A stretch of DNA of 64,000 nucleotides from Cryptomeria japonica (GCF_030272615.1 NC_081408.1:63360614-63424613), one strand, 5' to 3'; counted from the stretch's first letter, positions 11,417-23,827 are shown. Notes: a model not told the origin generated them from the letters alone. Program-made: numbers and translations.

Positions 11417-12803
11417 TGTATGCGGGAAAAGCGGTGCAATGAAATGGAAATTACAAAAATTTAAAGACTTTCCCACACACCAATGGGACTCTTGGTGCAA
11501 GTTATGGAGCTATGTGGAATAGCTCAACTTCCCAAGGGATGTTCCATTGTTCTCTATCTCACAAGACCCCTCAAGACAATGCCTTTTCTCTCAAATCACT
11601 GAGCAAAGTGACTTAGGGATGACAATCATGAGAATGAGGGATGCTTTTGATCAAGCTTAGTATGAATGTATCCTATCTATGAATGATTATAGATATGAAC
11701 TAAACTAGTTATGATAAGATGAAAAGATTAGTAAAATACTATCCTAACATGATATACTAGTTTATATGATTAACTAATATAACGGACATGCTTCTAAAAA
11801 TGATTATTAGATTATATTTCTATTCTAAAGAGAGACTAAATGCTTTGCTAAAAATGAGTATAAGTGTGATGCTAAAGACTAGGATCATTTTGAAGAAGGA
11901 ATGGACTCTATTTATAGGGAAAATAGGGAAATGGATGGTTGAGATTGGATAATCTTATCAAGGTCTAGGATTGAAAGTTAATCAATCCATGTTTTCAATT
12001 CTGCCCAATGAAATGGTGACAATTGTCAGCAAGAGACTTCTTGAGAGGAGATGTAAGAAGCATTAAATGCTTGATAAGACCTTATGGTTACCTTAGGAGG
12101 TAAGGGTTAAGGTTAGGTTAGGATTACCCATTGGATAAAGCTTTTACCCAAAGGATAAACTCTTGTGCAATGGTTAAGGAGATAGCCAAGGGTAAAGCCA
12201 TGAGTTCTTGATGAGACCCCTAGGTTAGATGGAAGTTGAGATAGGCAAAAAGTCTCTAACCATGCCAAAAGGGTGAGTTAACCATTAATGGTTAGGAAGA
12301 CTTTGAGGGTTAACTTGTTGAAGACATAAAGCCTTTAATGATTTTCAAAGACTTTGGAGACTTTGAGAAGTGACTTATCTTTGCTTAGGGATGTGACAAT
12401 ATTTAAGAGATGGATTAGGCTAAGTTAGAAGTGATTAGAAGAATCTAGAAGGGGTTTAGGAGGCAAGTGGGAGTTGTAGGAAAATGCAAGTGGATGGAGG
12501 GAAAATAGAATTTAATTAAAATAAAATTAGTTTATTTCAAGTGTGGTTGGAACTTGCATTTGTAGGATTTTGCATGTGGGGGGATTTAAATAAATGTAAA
12601 TTTAATTAAATGAGATAGAAGGGGGATTTTAATTAAATGTGAATTTAATTAAATGGCTTAGATATAAGAAGGGTATATTAATTAAATCTTAATTTAATTA
12701 ATAGGTGATTAGGAGAATAGGGATATTAATTAATAGGAAGAATTAAGAATAATTAAATGAATAAAATTCACTTAATTCATTCTGCAACTTTTAGGTGTCT
12801 ACA
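11417..12803 (-). repeat. element A 3' LTR
   Basis: Almost collinear with 21090-22475. Contains runs of 'aattaaat' (12515-12775) towards the U3 start. Bounded on the right by the purine tract at 12804. Confidence 0.92.
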
Positions 12804-12819
12804 TTTTGCCCGTCTTTGA
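12804..12819 (-). promoter_or_regulatory. polypurine tract of element A
   Basis: Minus strand reads CAAAGACGGGCAAAA directly before the LTR start TGTAGACACC. This is the plus-strand DNA primer expected next to a 3' LTR. Confidence 0.8.
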
Positions 12820-12839
12820 GTTAACGTGTGACCACATGT

Positions 12840-13015
12840 TGATTTTAAAGAAAATTTGTCAGATATGATGTTGTGGATATGAAAAATTGAATTGATATGA
12901 AAAGTCGATATGATGCCCTCGATATGAAGAATTGATTTTATATGAAAATTTGATATGAAATTGATGTCGATATGAAATTGATATGAAATTGATTTCGATA
13001 TTTGATATGATAATG
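12840..13015. repeat. tandem gatatgaaattgat motif run in element A
   Basis: About ten variants of tgatatgaa(a/g), several beginning tcgatatga, in 170 bp. Non-coding, close to the 3' end of element A. Confidence 0.7.
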
Positions 13016-13139
13016 CCCCCTCAGGAGATCATTCATGCACAAAAGACATGAATGATCTCTCAAAAGAAGAAGAATGCTATTTGAAAGATAGAAGAGTGGA
13101 TAGTGATGAAATACATGGGTTTGATAAGATTGATTAGAT

Positions 13140-13470
13140 TGAGGTCAAGTTTGGTTTCAGGTATGACACCTCATGTATAAGACATGGATGATTGAGCGTC
13201 TAGTTTCAGGAATGATAATGCCTATATGAGACATGGATGATTGAGTGTCTGGTTTCAAGAATGATATTGCTTGTATAAGACATGGATGATCGAGCATCTG
13301 GTTTCAAGAATGATATATCCTATATAAGAGTTGATCAAAATGCCTGGTTTTAGGAATGATATATCCTATATAAAAGCTGATCAAAACATTTGGTTTCAGG
13401 AATGATATATCCTGCATAAGAGCTAATCAAAACATTTGGTTTCGTGAAAGATACATCCTATATAAGACAT
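13140..13470. repeat. ~49-bp minisatellite in element A
   Basis: About seven copies of a unit with constant phrases ggtttcaggaatgata, cctatataaga and a variable gatgat/gatcaaaa spacer. Three copies of the same unit occur at 23828-23960 in the equivalent position of element B, so the array predates the split of the two families. Confidence 0.85.
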
Positions 13471-14639
13471 GATAGAAGATAGTTTGGAAGAATGATGAAG
13501 ATATGAAAGTGAAGAAATATAGTTTGGAAGAATGATTCCATGATAATACGATAGATATGCATGTGATGGATGCAATGATGAATTATATAAATTATGAAAT
13601 AGATCTTGAAAATAAGATGTATGATAATGATAATGATGTGCAACTAAATGAAAGAAAAATGATGTGCAACCTAATGCAAGATTAAGATCATAATGATGTG
13701 CAACTAATGCAAAGCTTAATATGCATTCTCATTTTCAATGTTGCCATCTATTGTGATCAAAGTGCCAGTGCTTCCTTTATTTTCATCATCAAGCCTTGAT
13801 TTGTTGAAAGTTGATACAAGCCTCATGGTATAATTGAACCATAATGACCTGAGTATAACTTACATGGATTTTGATATTGCAAGATGGCAGAAGCATCGAG
13901 GTATAATTGAACCAAGATGACCTGAGTGTTTCTTGCCTAAACAGACAAGAGTTAACCTTTGTCCCATACAAATCCAAAATATCCTCAACTATATGCCACC
14001 TGATTTCTTCATAGGACAAATTTGTATGGTAAAAGACTTCACTCACTGATAGAAGACAAATAAAACATCACATTCCTTCCTTGCTTCTCTATTCATTGAG
14101 ACATACTTGAGTCACTTAGGAGATATGATAAGCAAAAATTAACAACCATAAGTAAGCATGCATGCTATTTGGAATCTACTCTTGTCAAATAAAACATCTT
14201 GTAAATAGATATCTGTTCAGTTGAAATTAGTTTAAGTTTGTGATGTCTAGCCTTCATGCATTGTCGTTTGTCATTTGTTGGTTTTTCTGATCCTTGTTGT
14301 CTTGCTAGGTGTTTGGTCTAATGTTGAAAACCCTGAAGGTGAAATGCCCCCAGCAAGGTCAGGATTTTGCCCCTTGTTGTTGATACTACTTCGATATGGA
14401 TATGTACACTAATCATTAAGACATGGTGGGATATGATTTGGATAACTGATTCAGATAAACCAAGGACAATTACTACACTAAGTATGTCTAGGATTGATAA
14501 GCATTTGTGAATTTCCTGGTGATGTCTCAGATGGGTGGATATGATATGTACAATATGATTTATGAAACATGTACTACCATCAATTAATAAAGATAAGGCA
14601 AACTAGAACAAAATGTAGCAGTCATATTGATCTATGTCA

Positions 14640-14890
14640 TTGTTTTGATTTGTTCGATGATTGATAGTAATGTTTGGTTTCAAAGAGTGAGTACCCCATA
14701 TAAAACCGATTTGTCTGGTTTTGAGTGTACCCATCCCTGTACAAGACATGTTGATGTTGATGTTGATAGATGGATTGATTATCAAGACTCGATGATTGAT
14801 AGGAATGTATGGTTTCAAAGAGTGAGTACCTCATATAAGACCAATATGTCTGGTTTCAAGTGTACCTATCCTTGTATAAGACTTGTTGAT
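14640..14890. repeat. longer-period relative of the ggtttca minisatellite
   Basis: Two ~120-bp copies, each with tttggtttcaaagagtgagtacc and tgtctggttt...agtgtacc, separated by a run of gatgtt repeats (14751-14770). Open frames on both strands here come from the repeat. Confidence 0.75.
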
Positions 14891-15284
14891 GTTGATAGAT
14901 TTCGACTAATGAATTGGTTAACAAGACATGTGATCATTTTGATTGCAGACTTTGAGAGATTTTCTATTATTGAATTGATTTGATGGATTGGCCATGTGTT
15001 CATGCTTTGATTTTCAATTTTTGATTTTGTTAATTTTTTTATTTTTATTTTTTGGATATTTTGAATTTTTTTAGCTTTTGGATATTTTGGTCTTTTTTTT
15101 TTTTTGGATATTTCTATTTTTTTGAGTTTATGGACTAGAAGAAAGATGAATTTGGTTGCCCCAATGTATAGAAAGACAAGGAATATTATGAATGGATGAC
15201 TGAACTATTGAAGTGGAAATGGATTTTGTTTATCCATAGTTTTGATCAAGATCAAGGATGGAAAAGGGGATATGGATAGAAATA

Positions 15285-16010
15285 GGATATGGATAGCACT
15301 AGATGATGGAAGCAATGAATAGATAGGATAAGGGATATGGATTAGAGGATATGGATAAGGTGAAGCAAGATCATAGAAAGAATTGGATGATAGAAGCAAT
15401 GAATAGTTAGGATAAGTGGTATGGATGAGGTGAAGCAAGATCATAGATAGCATTGGATGATAGAAGATATGAATAGATAGGAACACGAAGAAAGTGTAGA
15501 AATGATGATAGAAGAAATGAATAGATAGGATAGATGGTATGGATAAAGCAAAGCAAGATCATAGATAGCATTGGATGATAGAAGAAATGAATAGATAGGA
15601 TAATGGATATGGATTAGAGTGAATCAAGATCGTAGATAGCACTGGATGATAGAAGAAATGAATAGATAGGATAAGGGATATGGATTAGAGTGAAAAGATC
15701 ATAGATAGAACTGGATGATAGAAGAAATGAATAGATAGGTTAAGGGATATGGATTAGAGTGAAGCAAGATCATAGATAGTACTGGATGATAAAAGTAATG
15801 AATAGATAGGATAGCTAGTATGGATAAAGCGAAGAAAGATCGTAGATAGCACTGGATGATAGAAGAAATGAATAGATAGGATAAGGGATATGGATTAGAG
15901 TGAAGCAAGATTGTAGATAGCACTGGATGATAGAAGCAATGAATAGATAGGATATATGGTATGGATTAGAGAATATGGATGAGAGTGAAGCAAGATTGTA
16001 GATAATGATG
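15285..16010. repeat. ~71-bp tandem array, about ten copies, in element A
   Basis: Unit phrases: ggatgatagaagaaatgaa, tagataggataagggatatg, gattagagtgaagcaagat, cgtagatagcac. Copy starts lie near 15303, 15387, 15457, 15505, 15573, 15646, 15716, 15786, 15857 and 15928. Because the unit avoids stops, the minus strand shows artificial hydrophobic frames (for example 15699-16093). Confidence 0.9.
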
Positions 16011-16019
16011 AAGTTAGAT

Positions 16020-17200
16020 AGGTTAATGGATATTGGAGGAAGGATAATGGGAGATATGGTAGGAAGAATAGAGTGGATGAATGTTTCCCCCAAGAATAGA
16101 GGTTTACATTTGCAAAAAGGTGATATGTAAGATTGTCACAACATTTAGCACCATCTCAATAAGTATTCCTGAACTTTTCAAAGATAGAGACCCGACCCAC
16201 ACTTATAACCTCCAAAAAATTCAATTAAACATTTCTAGCAACTAGGAAGTAGACTCAAAAGGGAAGAAGAATCCCAAATTGGATCATTGTACTTAGTCTT
16301 TGATGACCCATGTGTGTGCAAGTGGGTTCATTCCTGCTCATATGATCATTGTAATCTTCAGAATCTAGCATGGCTAGCTACATGACTAACCTTGACTTCA
16401 AAAGCATCCTGGATAGAGCCTCACTGCCAGCGAGCATCCATAGCCCCGATGAGGTTATCATTGTAATCTCACATATTGCTTCCATTGCCAGCCATGCGTT
16501 CATAGCCCCAATGGATTTACTTGCATGTTCCCATAGCCAATCATTTTGATATTGCATTTCACTGCATTTTTCTTTTCTTGATATTCATTTTCTTGCTCAT
16601 GCTTTTGATATTTTGTTTTCTCTTTATTTTTCTTGCATTGGCTTGTAAGTGATGAAACTTACATGGGTCTGATAATTACAGTGGCACTGAAGCAAGATTT
16701 TATATTTTTCACTAGCCATGTCTTCAATTTAAGAGATCACAATGATTTAGAGCAATCGATTAAGTGTATGAGATATAGTAATCAAAAGATGTCAGTATCA
16801 AGATACGATAAGTGGTTCTTTTCTGGATTGAGTGTGTATCCCAACCAAAAGAAAATGTTAAAGAGGAACAACCTAAGATTCTAAAGCATTGCATGAATAG
16901 ATATCTAGGAAAAGGAGTGAACATTATATTCGAGCATGAGCAAGTATGCGACAAAATGACACAAACACCTATCTCACAGATGAAGGATTTATGCAAAGGA
17001 TTGAATGAAAGGGATGGAAGGATATAAAAGAGGTGTTGGATAAAAGATAGAGTGTTTCAATATTTGTGCGAGGATAGATGGAAATGTATTCAAGATGAGT
17101 TTTGGTACACAACTTGAGAAGTGATGAAGAGATGGAGGAAAATTGAATTTTGGGACATAAGGACCCAAAATAGATAAAGAAAATGATAGAAGAATAGTTT
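16020..17200. other. element A internal sequence, no supported gene
   Basis: Non-coding as far as can be seen. Near 16410-16550 a phrase 'ttgccagc-atg-gttcatagcccc-atg' recurs in about three variants. Open frames at 16633-17027 overlap on both strands and look random. Confidence 0.5.
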
Positions 17201-17211
17201 TGGAAATATGT

Positions 17212-17958
17212 TTAGATAGAGGGTTGAAAGAAGTTCAAAGATGTGTTCCTTTGTTGATCTTGCTTATGGGTCATTTGAGGTGATGGATTCATGGATGGAT
17301 GAAGGTAAAGACCCAAGATGGATGGAAGGGATGAAGAGTTTGATTGTGGAATGAAAGGACCTAAGATAGATTTGGAGGAAGAAGGGTCTAACTTTGGAAT
17401 GAAAGGACCTAAGATAGATTTAGAAGATGAAGAAATTGAATTTGGAATGAAAGGACCTAAGATAGATTTGGAGGATGAAGAGATTCCTTGATCTTGATCT
17501 TGACTTGGAGTAGGATCATTTGAGTTTGTGCTTTCCTCTTGATTTGGAATTAGATTAGTGGAGGAGATAGAAGGGATATCATGCTTTTTCTGAGGAGGTG
17601 GATGTTGAATGGGACTCTGCTCTTGAGATGAAAGGGGATCATCATGGATGGAATACCAAAGGATTAGGGGATAATCATAAGATTCTTGATAGGTGGGATA
17701 TTGATAAAAAATGGGATTACATTGGAGAGCCATGATATCTTGATCTTGATTTATGCTAGGAGTCATTTTCTTTGACTGAGTTTCCTTTTCTGTAGTTTGA
17801 TGATGAATGGTCATATGAATGATCAAAGTTGATCTTTTTGGTAGGTTGATGTAGATAAATTTACTCCTTTTGATAAGGGCCCTAGGACTAGGTTGTCTCT
17901 TCTTTAACTTAGTTTTATGGTGAAGACTTGTTCTTCTCAAAATATGAGGAGTGGTCAT
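17212..17958 (-). CDS. element A open frame, 248 codons, repeat-bearing hydrophilic protein
   Basis: The only long uninterrupted frame in element A. It starts at an ATG at 17958 and ends with TAG at 17212. The N-terminus (residues 1-60) is basic. The middle is rich in proline, glutamine and serine. Residues ~165-230 hold four copies of a ~17-residue unit with the core SSSSKSILGPFIP, the last degenerate. No catalytic motif, zinc knuckle, signal peptide or membrane span is evident, and I do not recognise the family. It occupies the place where coding sequence sits in relatives. It may be a degenerate gag-like or accessory protein, or just a repeat-generated frame. The absence of stops in an otherwise decayed element is the main reason to list it. 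Confidence 0.4.
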   Translation of the reverse strand: MTTPHILRRTSLHHKTKLKKRQPSPRALIKRSKFIYINLPKRSTLIIHMTIHHQTTEKETQSKKMTPSINQDQDIMALQCNPIFYQYPTYQESYDYPLILWYSIHDDPLSSQEQSPIQHPPPQKKHDIPSISSTNLIPNQEESTNSNDPTPSQDQDQGISSSSKSILGPFIPNSISSSSKSILGPFIPKLDPSSSKSILGPFIPQSNSSSLPSILGLYLHPSMNPSPQMTHKQDQQRNTSLNFFQPSI

Positions 17959-17999
17959 ACATGAATGATCAATGGTTTCCTTCGATGTTTGGATTGAGA

Positions 18000-18400
18000 T
18001 ACTTCGTTTGAAAACTGAAGCCTAATTTATCAAGTAAAGGTTTAGTTAGATTCACCTCCACAACAAAGTGTGTCAAATGATATGGATAAAGTCTCTCGAT
18101 ATGGAAACTTGATTTGATGACTCAAGTCTAAACTAGGTATGATTGTTTGATAGAATCCTTTAGATGATGGACCTTTTGATCAAGGTGTTGATAATACCTG
18201 ATTTTGATAGGATAAAGTCTTACCTCTATCTAGTTGAAGATTCAAATTTTTTTTTCTAAGAACGCCTTGTTGATTTGGAATTGTTTTCTCTAATAATTGG
18301 ATTCAGATTTTAACTATTGAGTTTGATAGAAGACCTAAAAGGGTGCTCAAGACTGTTGATGAAAAATTCCTTAAAGACCTGATTTGCTCTCTATTTTTCT
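18000..18400. other. element A non-coding sequence
   Basis: No frame or repeat of note beyond scattered tcgatatgg phrases near 18090. Listed so the gap is accounted for. Confidence 0.5.
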
Positions 18401-18409
18401 TAGTTTTTA

Positions 18410-18775
18410 CCATGCACTAAAACAAAGACTGGATGTGCTAATGAATGTTCTAGATGCGCCACAAAAGACTCTCTATGTGCGAAGCTGCCTCTCCTATGCA
18501 CTGACTCAGATTGTTTGAAAATGACTGATCTAGATGGGTTATGTGCTAATATGTCCCATTTACGCACTTTTGTTTGGACTGAAAGCATTATGATATGTCT
18601 CGAATGCACTAAACTAATGTCTAAATGCGCTAGACTGATGTTGACAAGCACTACCTAAAATTTCACGAGTATGATACTGGTTATGCGCTATTTTGACTGA
18701 TGAAAGCACTAAGATTCAGCTCGTATGCGCTAGGAAGTTTCTCCTATGCACTAAACTGCCATGATTGCTCTGTTT
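18410..18775. repeat. cluster of atgcgctaa motifs, left part (element A)
   Basis: About a dozen variants of (a/t)tgcgcta(a/g) or tgcactaa at 20-35 bp spacing (for example 18412, 18436, 18454, 18477, 18540, 18603, 18634, 18684, 18726, 18749). Several copies contain CGC; others look like C-to-T/G-to-A decayed forms. In minus orientation it is in the leader of the element. Confidence 0.75.
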
Positions 18776-18779
18776 TTGC

Positions 18780-20755
18780 TATTTTTGAATTTTAACACTT
18801 GTGATTTTGATGGATGATTTCATTTTGGATACTCAATCTTACTAAGTTGAATAGATAAACTCTTGATCACTTGGTTTGATATTCCCCTAATCTTGTTGAA
18901 TGAAAGTCTTTCTTAAAGATAGTTGAAATTTTGATAACCATCTCAAAAGATGTTTTGTTGGATTTGGAAATTTTCTCCACTTTATGAGTTTTCTTTGTTT
19001 GAACTGACTTTTGAGTTTGATTGTTGGATACTTTGCAAGACATTTTAACATTTGTGATAAGAATACATAGCACACATGAAGACAATGGTCATCCTAATGC
19101 TAAACATTGAGTGTATGCTATTTTGAGGATGTGTTCAAATCCCTGATGTTATCACTGGTTTGATTTACAACAAAAGACACATCAGATAGACTCTTTATTC
19201 AAAGGTCATTGACAATATCATAGCCCACTAGTCTCCATAGTGCGTTAGCTCAAATAGCCTTGTCACCGCTTAGGGGGCGCCCATTTTTTCGCCTTTTGCC
19301 AGAAATTAACCCAAAGTGAATTGCTTCACAATTGAGTAGTTATCTTGGGAGATATATGGTGAGTAATCTTGGGGGTGGATTCTTCCCCACCCTTGCACTA
19401 TGATATTGCCAATGTTTGGCAACTGACTTAGCTCAAAGTTTCTAATGCTAAGGTTTGTAATCAGGATTCCATTTGGTCTTCACTGATAAATTCCCTCGAG
19501 AGGCTTCCCAACCTTTAGAACAAAGGTTTTACGCATCGTAAAGATACTGGAGGAAGGATAATTACTGAGAAAAACCATTGAAAGGGACTTTTGTCACCCT
19601 CCACTTTTGATTATAGTTTGTTGGAACACTTGGTGATAAAGTTGTTTCCCACTTAGATCGTTCCCCTCACACTGGCCATAATGTCTTTAAGATTTTTTAG
19701 CTTCGCGGGAGGGCATGCTTGCTAAAGGATTCAAAATGTTTGAAGTACAAAAAACATAAGAGTGGTTTGGCTTTTTGATCACCTAGTTAAGGGGAGAGCA
19801 TATACCTTCCACTTTCGAGACAAGGAAAACAAAGTTCTTTTTAGCCTTCAAGACAATGATTTGCTAACTTCTACTTGGAGATGTTGCTCCAACAAGCATG
19901 GTGTTCCTTTTAACGCTTCATAGCAAAGTGTGTATTTCTGAAAACCTTTGAAAAATAAGCCTGGTCAACAAAGTAAATCATGATTTTGTTCAACAAAATT
20001 AAAGTCAATAGGGGAAAAATTTCCCTCTTTTCTTTGCATAAAATGAAGATGAGGTTCTTTTTCCTTTTGCAATGAATTGAGATTGATCCTTTTAAGAACC
20101 AAAGGAAGGTGAAGTTTTTTTTAACCTTGCTAAAAGTAAGTTTGTTTGGTTCTTTTTATAGCTTCCAAAATGAAGTGTTTTTCCTCTAATCTTGCAAGAA
20201 AGAAAATATGAAGTTGTTCATTTTACCTTACAATAAAGAGAGATGAATTTTCCTTTAAGCACCAAAATGAAGTTTGATGTTCATTTTATGTACTCCAAAA
20301 TAAAATGTGAGGTTTATTTTAACTTGTACAAGAAGGGATAGTGGATTATCTTTAACCAACTTTTGTTGAAAGAAAGCAAAAAAAGAAACTTAAAGCCTCT
20401 AAACTAACTCCTTCCCCTGCACAAAAAATATTAGAATCTGCACACAGTTAGTGGTCAAATGTTAGTGTGGGCTTACACAAGCCTAAATTTTGATCTTGGT
20501 TACAAATTTTACAATCCTATTCCTGAAATGCCCTGAAATTTGACTAAGTCTAAAATTTGGAGGATCTTCCAAAAACTAGATTTTGCATTATAACTCCTAG
20601 AGGTCTGAAACCCCTCTCAAACATCCTGACAATATATATGGAATATAACTTAAAGTATAAGAAAGAGAAAAGAGAAGAGGAAATGTCACTTATACTTAAA
20701 TGTTATATTCCATATATATTCTGCCTCCCACAAGCCTAATTTTTTACTCTGCTAC
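18780..20755 (-). other. element A 5' leader, conserved with element B
   Basis: No gene. The stretch 19480-19830 has collinear counterparts in B at 36790-37090: shared phrases include tcgttcccctc, act(g/a)gcc(a/t)taatg, and gatcacct-(a/g)-(t/g)aaggg. A leader kept by two families with different coding content may hold packaging or translation signals (inference). The rest is AT-rich with alternating gaagtttt/ttcattttacctt phrases (20040-20340). Confidence 0.55.
20640..20715. repeat. imperfect inverted repeat (hairpin) in element A leader
   Basis: ggaatataacttaaagtata (20640-20659) faces tatacttaaatgttatattcc (20693-20713): about 20 bp of arm with one bulge, flanked by atatat runs. Possibly a palindromic repeat insertion or a folded leader segment. 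Confidence 0.7.
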
Positions 20756-20759
20756 AAAC

Positions 20760-21005
20760 TTTTGCCTCTGTCAGTTCTATGCGCTAAACTATTGTACAAA
20801 TGCACTAACAAATGATGTCTATGCGCTAAGAAAGAGCACCTATGCACTAAAATAGTGCTCCATTGCATTTGACAAGTAGAAAAAGGTATGTGCTAGAAAG
20901 TTTACAAAATGTGCTTAAGAATGGCCTATAAGTGCTAAACAATGCCATGGATGCACTAAAGTTTAGCACAGATGGGCTACAGAAAGTTTTGGATGCGCTA
21001 TTATG
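20760..21005. repeat. cluster of atgcgctaa motifs, right part (element A)
   Basis: About nine variants of atgc(g/a)ctaa at 20-30 bp spacing, beginning about 20778, ending just upstream of the primer site. Same core as the 18410 cluster. Confidence 0.75.
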
Positions 21006-21066
21006 GTTTTTTGGCTTGATTGTTGTCTTCTACCTACATGAAAAGTGATGTTATTTTTTGGGACAT

Positions 21067-21085
21067 GCCCCACGGTTTTGTGCCA
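21067..21085 (-). promoter_or_regulatory. primer binding site of element A
   Basis: Minus strand reads TGGCACAAAACCGTGGGG four bases from the LTR end at 21090. It resembles the TGGCGCC...CCGTGGGG type found next to plant gypsy LTRs. The exact tRNA was not determined. Confidence 0.65.
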
Positions 21086-21089
21086 GAAA

Positions 21090-22475
21090 TGTATACGGGA
21101 AAAGCAGTGCAATGAACGAAAATTACAAAAATTCAAAGACTTTCCCACACACCAATGAGACTCTTGGTGCAAGTTATGGAGCTATGTGGAATAGCTCAAC
21201 TTCCCAAGGGGTGTTCCATTGTTCTCTATCTCACAAGACCCCTCAAGCCAATGCCTTTTCTCTTAGATCACTGAGCAAAGTGACTTGGGGGTGACAATCA
21301 TGAGAATGAGGGATGCTTTTGATCAATCTTAGTATGAATGCATCCTATCTATGCATGATTGTAGATATGAACTAAACTAGTGATGATAAGATGAAAATAT
21401 TAGTAAAATACTATCCTAACATGATATACTAGTTTATATGATTAACTAAGATAATGGAAATGCTTCTGAAAATGATTATTAGATTATATTTCTATTCCAA
21501 AGAGAGACTAAATGTTTTGCTAAAAATGAGTATAAGTGTGATGCTAAAGACTAGGACCATTTTGAAGAAGGAATGGGCTCTATTTATAGTGAAAATAGGG
21601 CAATGGATGGTTGAGATTGGATAATCTTATCAAGGGCTAGGATTCAAAGTTAATCAATCCATGTTTTCAATTCTCGCTAATGAAATGGTGATAATTGTCA
21701 ACAAGAGACTCCTTGAGAGGAGATGTAAGAAGCATTAAATACTTGAGAAGACCTTATGGTTACCTTAGGAGGTAAGGGTTAAGTTTAGGTTAGGATTACC
21801 CATTGGATAAAGCTTTTACCCAAAGGATAAACTTTTGTGCAATGGTTAAGGAGATAGCCAAGGGTAAAGCCATGAGTGCTTGATGAGACCCCTAGGTTAG
21901 ATGGAGATTGAGTTAGACAAAAAGTCTCTAACCATGCCAAAAGAGCGAGTTAACCATTAATGGTTACAAAGAATTTGAGGGTTAGCTTGTTGAAGACATA
22001 AAGCCTTTAATGATTTTCAAAGACTTTGGAGACTTTGAGAAGTGAATTCTCTTTGCTTAGGGATGTGACAATATTTAGGAGATGGATTATGCTAAATTAT
22101 AAGTGATTAGAAGAATATAGAAGGGGTTTAAGAGGCAAGTGGGAGATGTAGGAAAATGAAAGTGGATGGAGAGAAAATATAATTTAATTAAAATAAAATT
22201 AATTTATTTCAATTGTGGTTGCAACTTGTATTTGTAGAATTTTGCAAGTGGGGGTATTTAATTAAATGTAAATTTAATTAAATGGGCTAGAAGGGGGATT
22301 TTAATTAAATGTGAATTTAATTAAATGGCTTAGATAGAAGAAGGGTATATTAATTAAATCTTAATTTAATTAATAGGTAATTAGAAGAATAGGTATATTA
22401 ATTAATAGGAAGAATTAAGAATAATTAAATGAAGAAAATTCACTTAATTCATTATGCAACTTTTAGGTGTCTACA
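21090..22475 (-). repeat. element A 5' LTR
   Basis: 1,386 bp, collinear with 11417-12803; differences seen are mostly transitions. Followed by the AAAAG target copy and then the remainder of B's LTR. Confidence 0.92.
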
Positions 22476-22480
22476 AAAAG

Positions 22481-23505
22481 ATGAACCATGATGAAGCGAC
22501 CTATAGCCTCCTAAGAGATGCAAGTATGGATTTGCTCTCAGATCTGGATAAGCAATCCTATGTACTTGACTACAGCTAGATAGAGGATTTGAAATGATAA
22601 TGATATGCAAGCTAGATGAGATTTATTATGCTAGATTTATCCAAGAGACTAATTAAGCTAATGATATGCATGATTAACATAGAAAAGAGATTGATTAAGC
22701 TACATGATTCAACAATTATACTAGAAAATGATCAAATTTAACTAATGCAATTGCCTATAACAATAATGCTCAAATGATATGCCTATAGTAACAATGCCTA
22801 AATTGATTATGAGATAGGATCCTTTGTGCTCCAAAATGGGGGATATTTATAGGATTTCCAAGGCTAGGGGTGAGGTGGCAGGAATCAACGGTCAAGATTG
22901 AGTCTGAAGATATCAAGGGTGAAATTGGAGGAGGATGGAGAAGAAGTTGGAGGAAGGGACACTTGTCATCTCTATGGTGACAAGTGTCAAGGATTCTTGC
23001 TCATAAGAGGGCAAGTGTCCAAGAGAGGAGACATGTGGCCAAAGTGCCATGTGTCTCAAGGGGAGAAAATCCACACCATAGGAGGTTAGGATAAGGAGGT
23101 TAGGATGTGCAAGATAGGATAGGGTTAGGCAAACCTAAGGTTAGGTGGAATGGGTTAGGTTAGAGGGATGGTTAGGTTAGGTGGCTAGAAGTTAGGAGGC
23201 ATGTGGGTAATTTGAATTTAAAAATTCAAATAAAATGGAAAGACATTAATTTTCAACAACTCATAAATTGATTTGTTTTAATTAATTAAGGGATTAGAAG
23301 AATTGATTGAAATAGGGAGAGGATTAATTAATCAAAGGGGATTATTGAAATGAATTTATTAAATCAATCCTTAGATTTATTAATAAGTAGATGAAAGGGA
23401 GAATTTAATCAAATTGCTAATGAATTCAATTAAATTAAGAAGGGGGATTAATTAAATAATTGCTTATTTAATTAATTATCTTCATACCATTTTTAGGTGC
23501 ATACA
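22481..23505 (-). repeat. element B 3' LTR, main part
   Basis: 1,025 bp collinear with 37664-38698 (cctcctaagagatg, cagatctggataagca, caagtgtcaagga, gtgccatgtgtctcaaggg). With 11324-11416 it makes an LTR of about 1,118 bp. The + strand open frame at 22898-23089 lies inside and is not supported. Confidence 0.92.
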
Positions 23506-23520
23506 TTTTGTGCCTCTTTG
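23506..23520 (-). promoter_or_regulatory. polypurine tract of element B
   Basis: Minus strand reads CAAAGAGGCACAAAA immediately before the LTR start TGTATGCACC, nearly the same as in element A. Confidence 0.78.
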
Positions 23521-23827
23521 AAGCGAGGTGTGATGACGCGTTGATTCAAAGAATAATCTCCTTCTGATGATGATATTGGTTCGATAGGATGCCCTAGCCA
23601 TTGATTGCTAAATTGTGATATGATGATGCCCCCTTGGGAGATCAATTGAGATAATTGACCTTTGGAGTGTCTAAATTTTTGCGAAATTGATATCCTGATT
23701 AGATATGATTCGATTCCTGCAACTGTGGTTGATGAAAGTGCGAGTTCTATGATCATAATGATGTGGTTCTTGATTATTGATAATACTTGATTGATTAGAT
23801 TGATAAGATCAAGATTCAATCTGGTTT

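Larger units (their letters stand above)
11417..22475 (-). mobile_element. element A: non-autonomous LTR retrotransposon inside B's LTR
   Basis: LTRs 11417-12803 and 21090-22475 (1,387 and 1,386 bp; TGTAGACACC...ACA on the minus strand) enclose 8.29 kb. The 5-bp duplication is GAAAG at 11412-11416 and AAAAG at 22476-22480 (one G-to-A change). The uninterrupted site is visible in B's other LTR near 37655-37670. Primer site and purine tract are both present. No gag zinc knuckle, protease, RT or integrase was found, so the element is non-autonomous (LARD-like). It shares leader, purine tract and tandem repeats with B, so the two are relatives. LTR identity looks around 94-95% over the first 130 bp. 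Confidence 0.9.

Noticed and set aside
13140-13470. CRISPR-like repeat/spacer look
   Set aside because: Units are degenerate, spacers are related to each other, and the setting is a plant retrotransposon; it is a minisatellite.
14603-14983. Overlapping open frames on both strands
   Set aside because: Created by the tandem repeats (gatgtt and tttcaaagagtgagtacc units).
22898-23089. Possible small gene in LTR of element B
   Set aside because: The same sequence in the other LTR (38076-38260) does not keep the frame.
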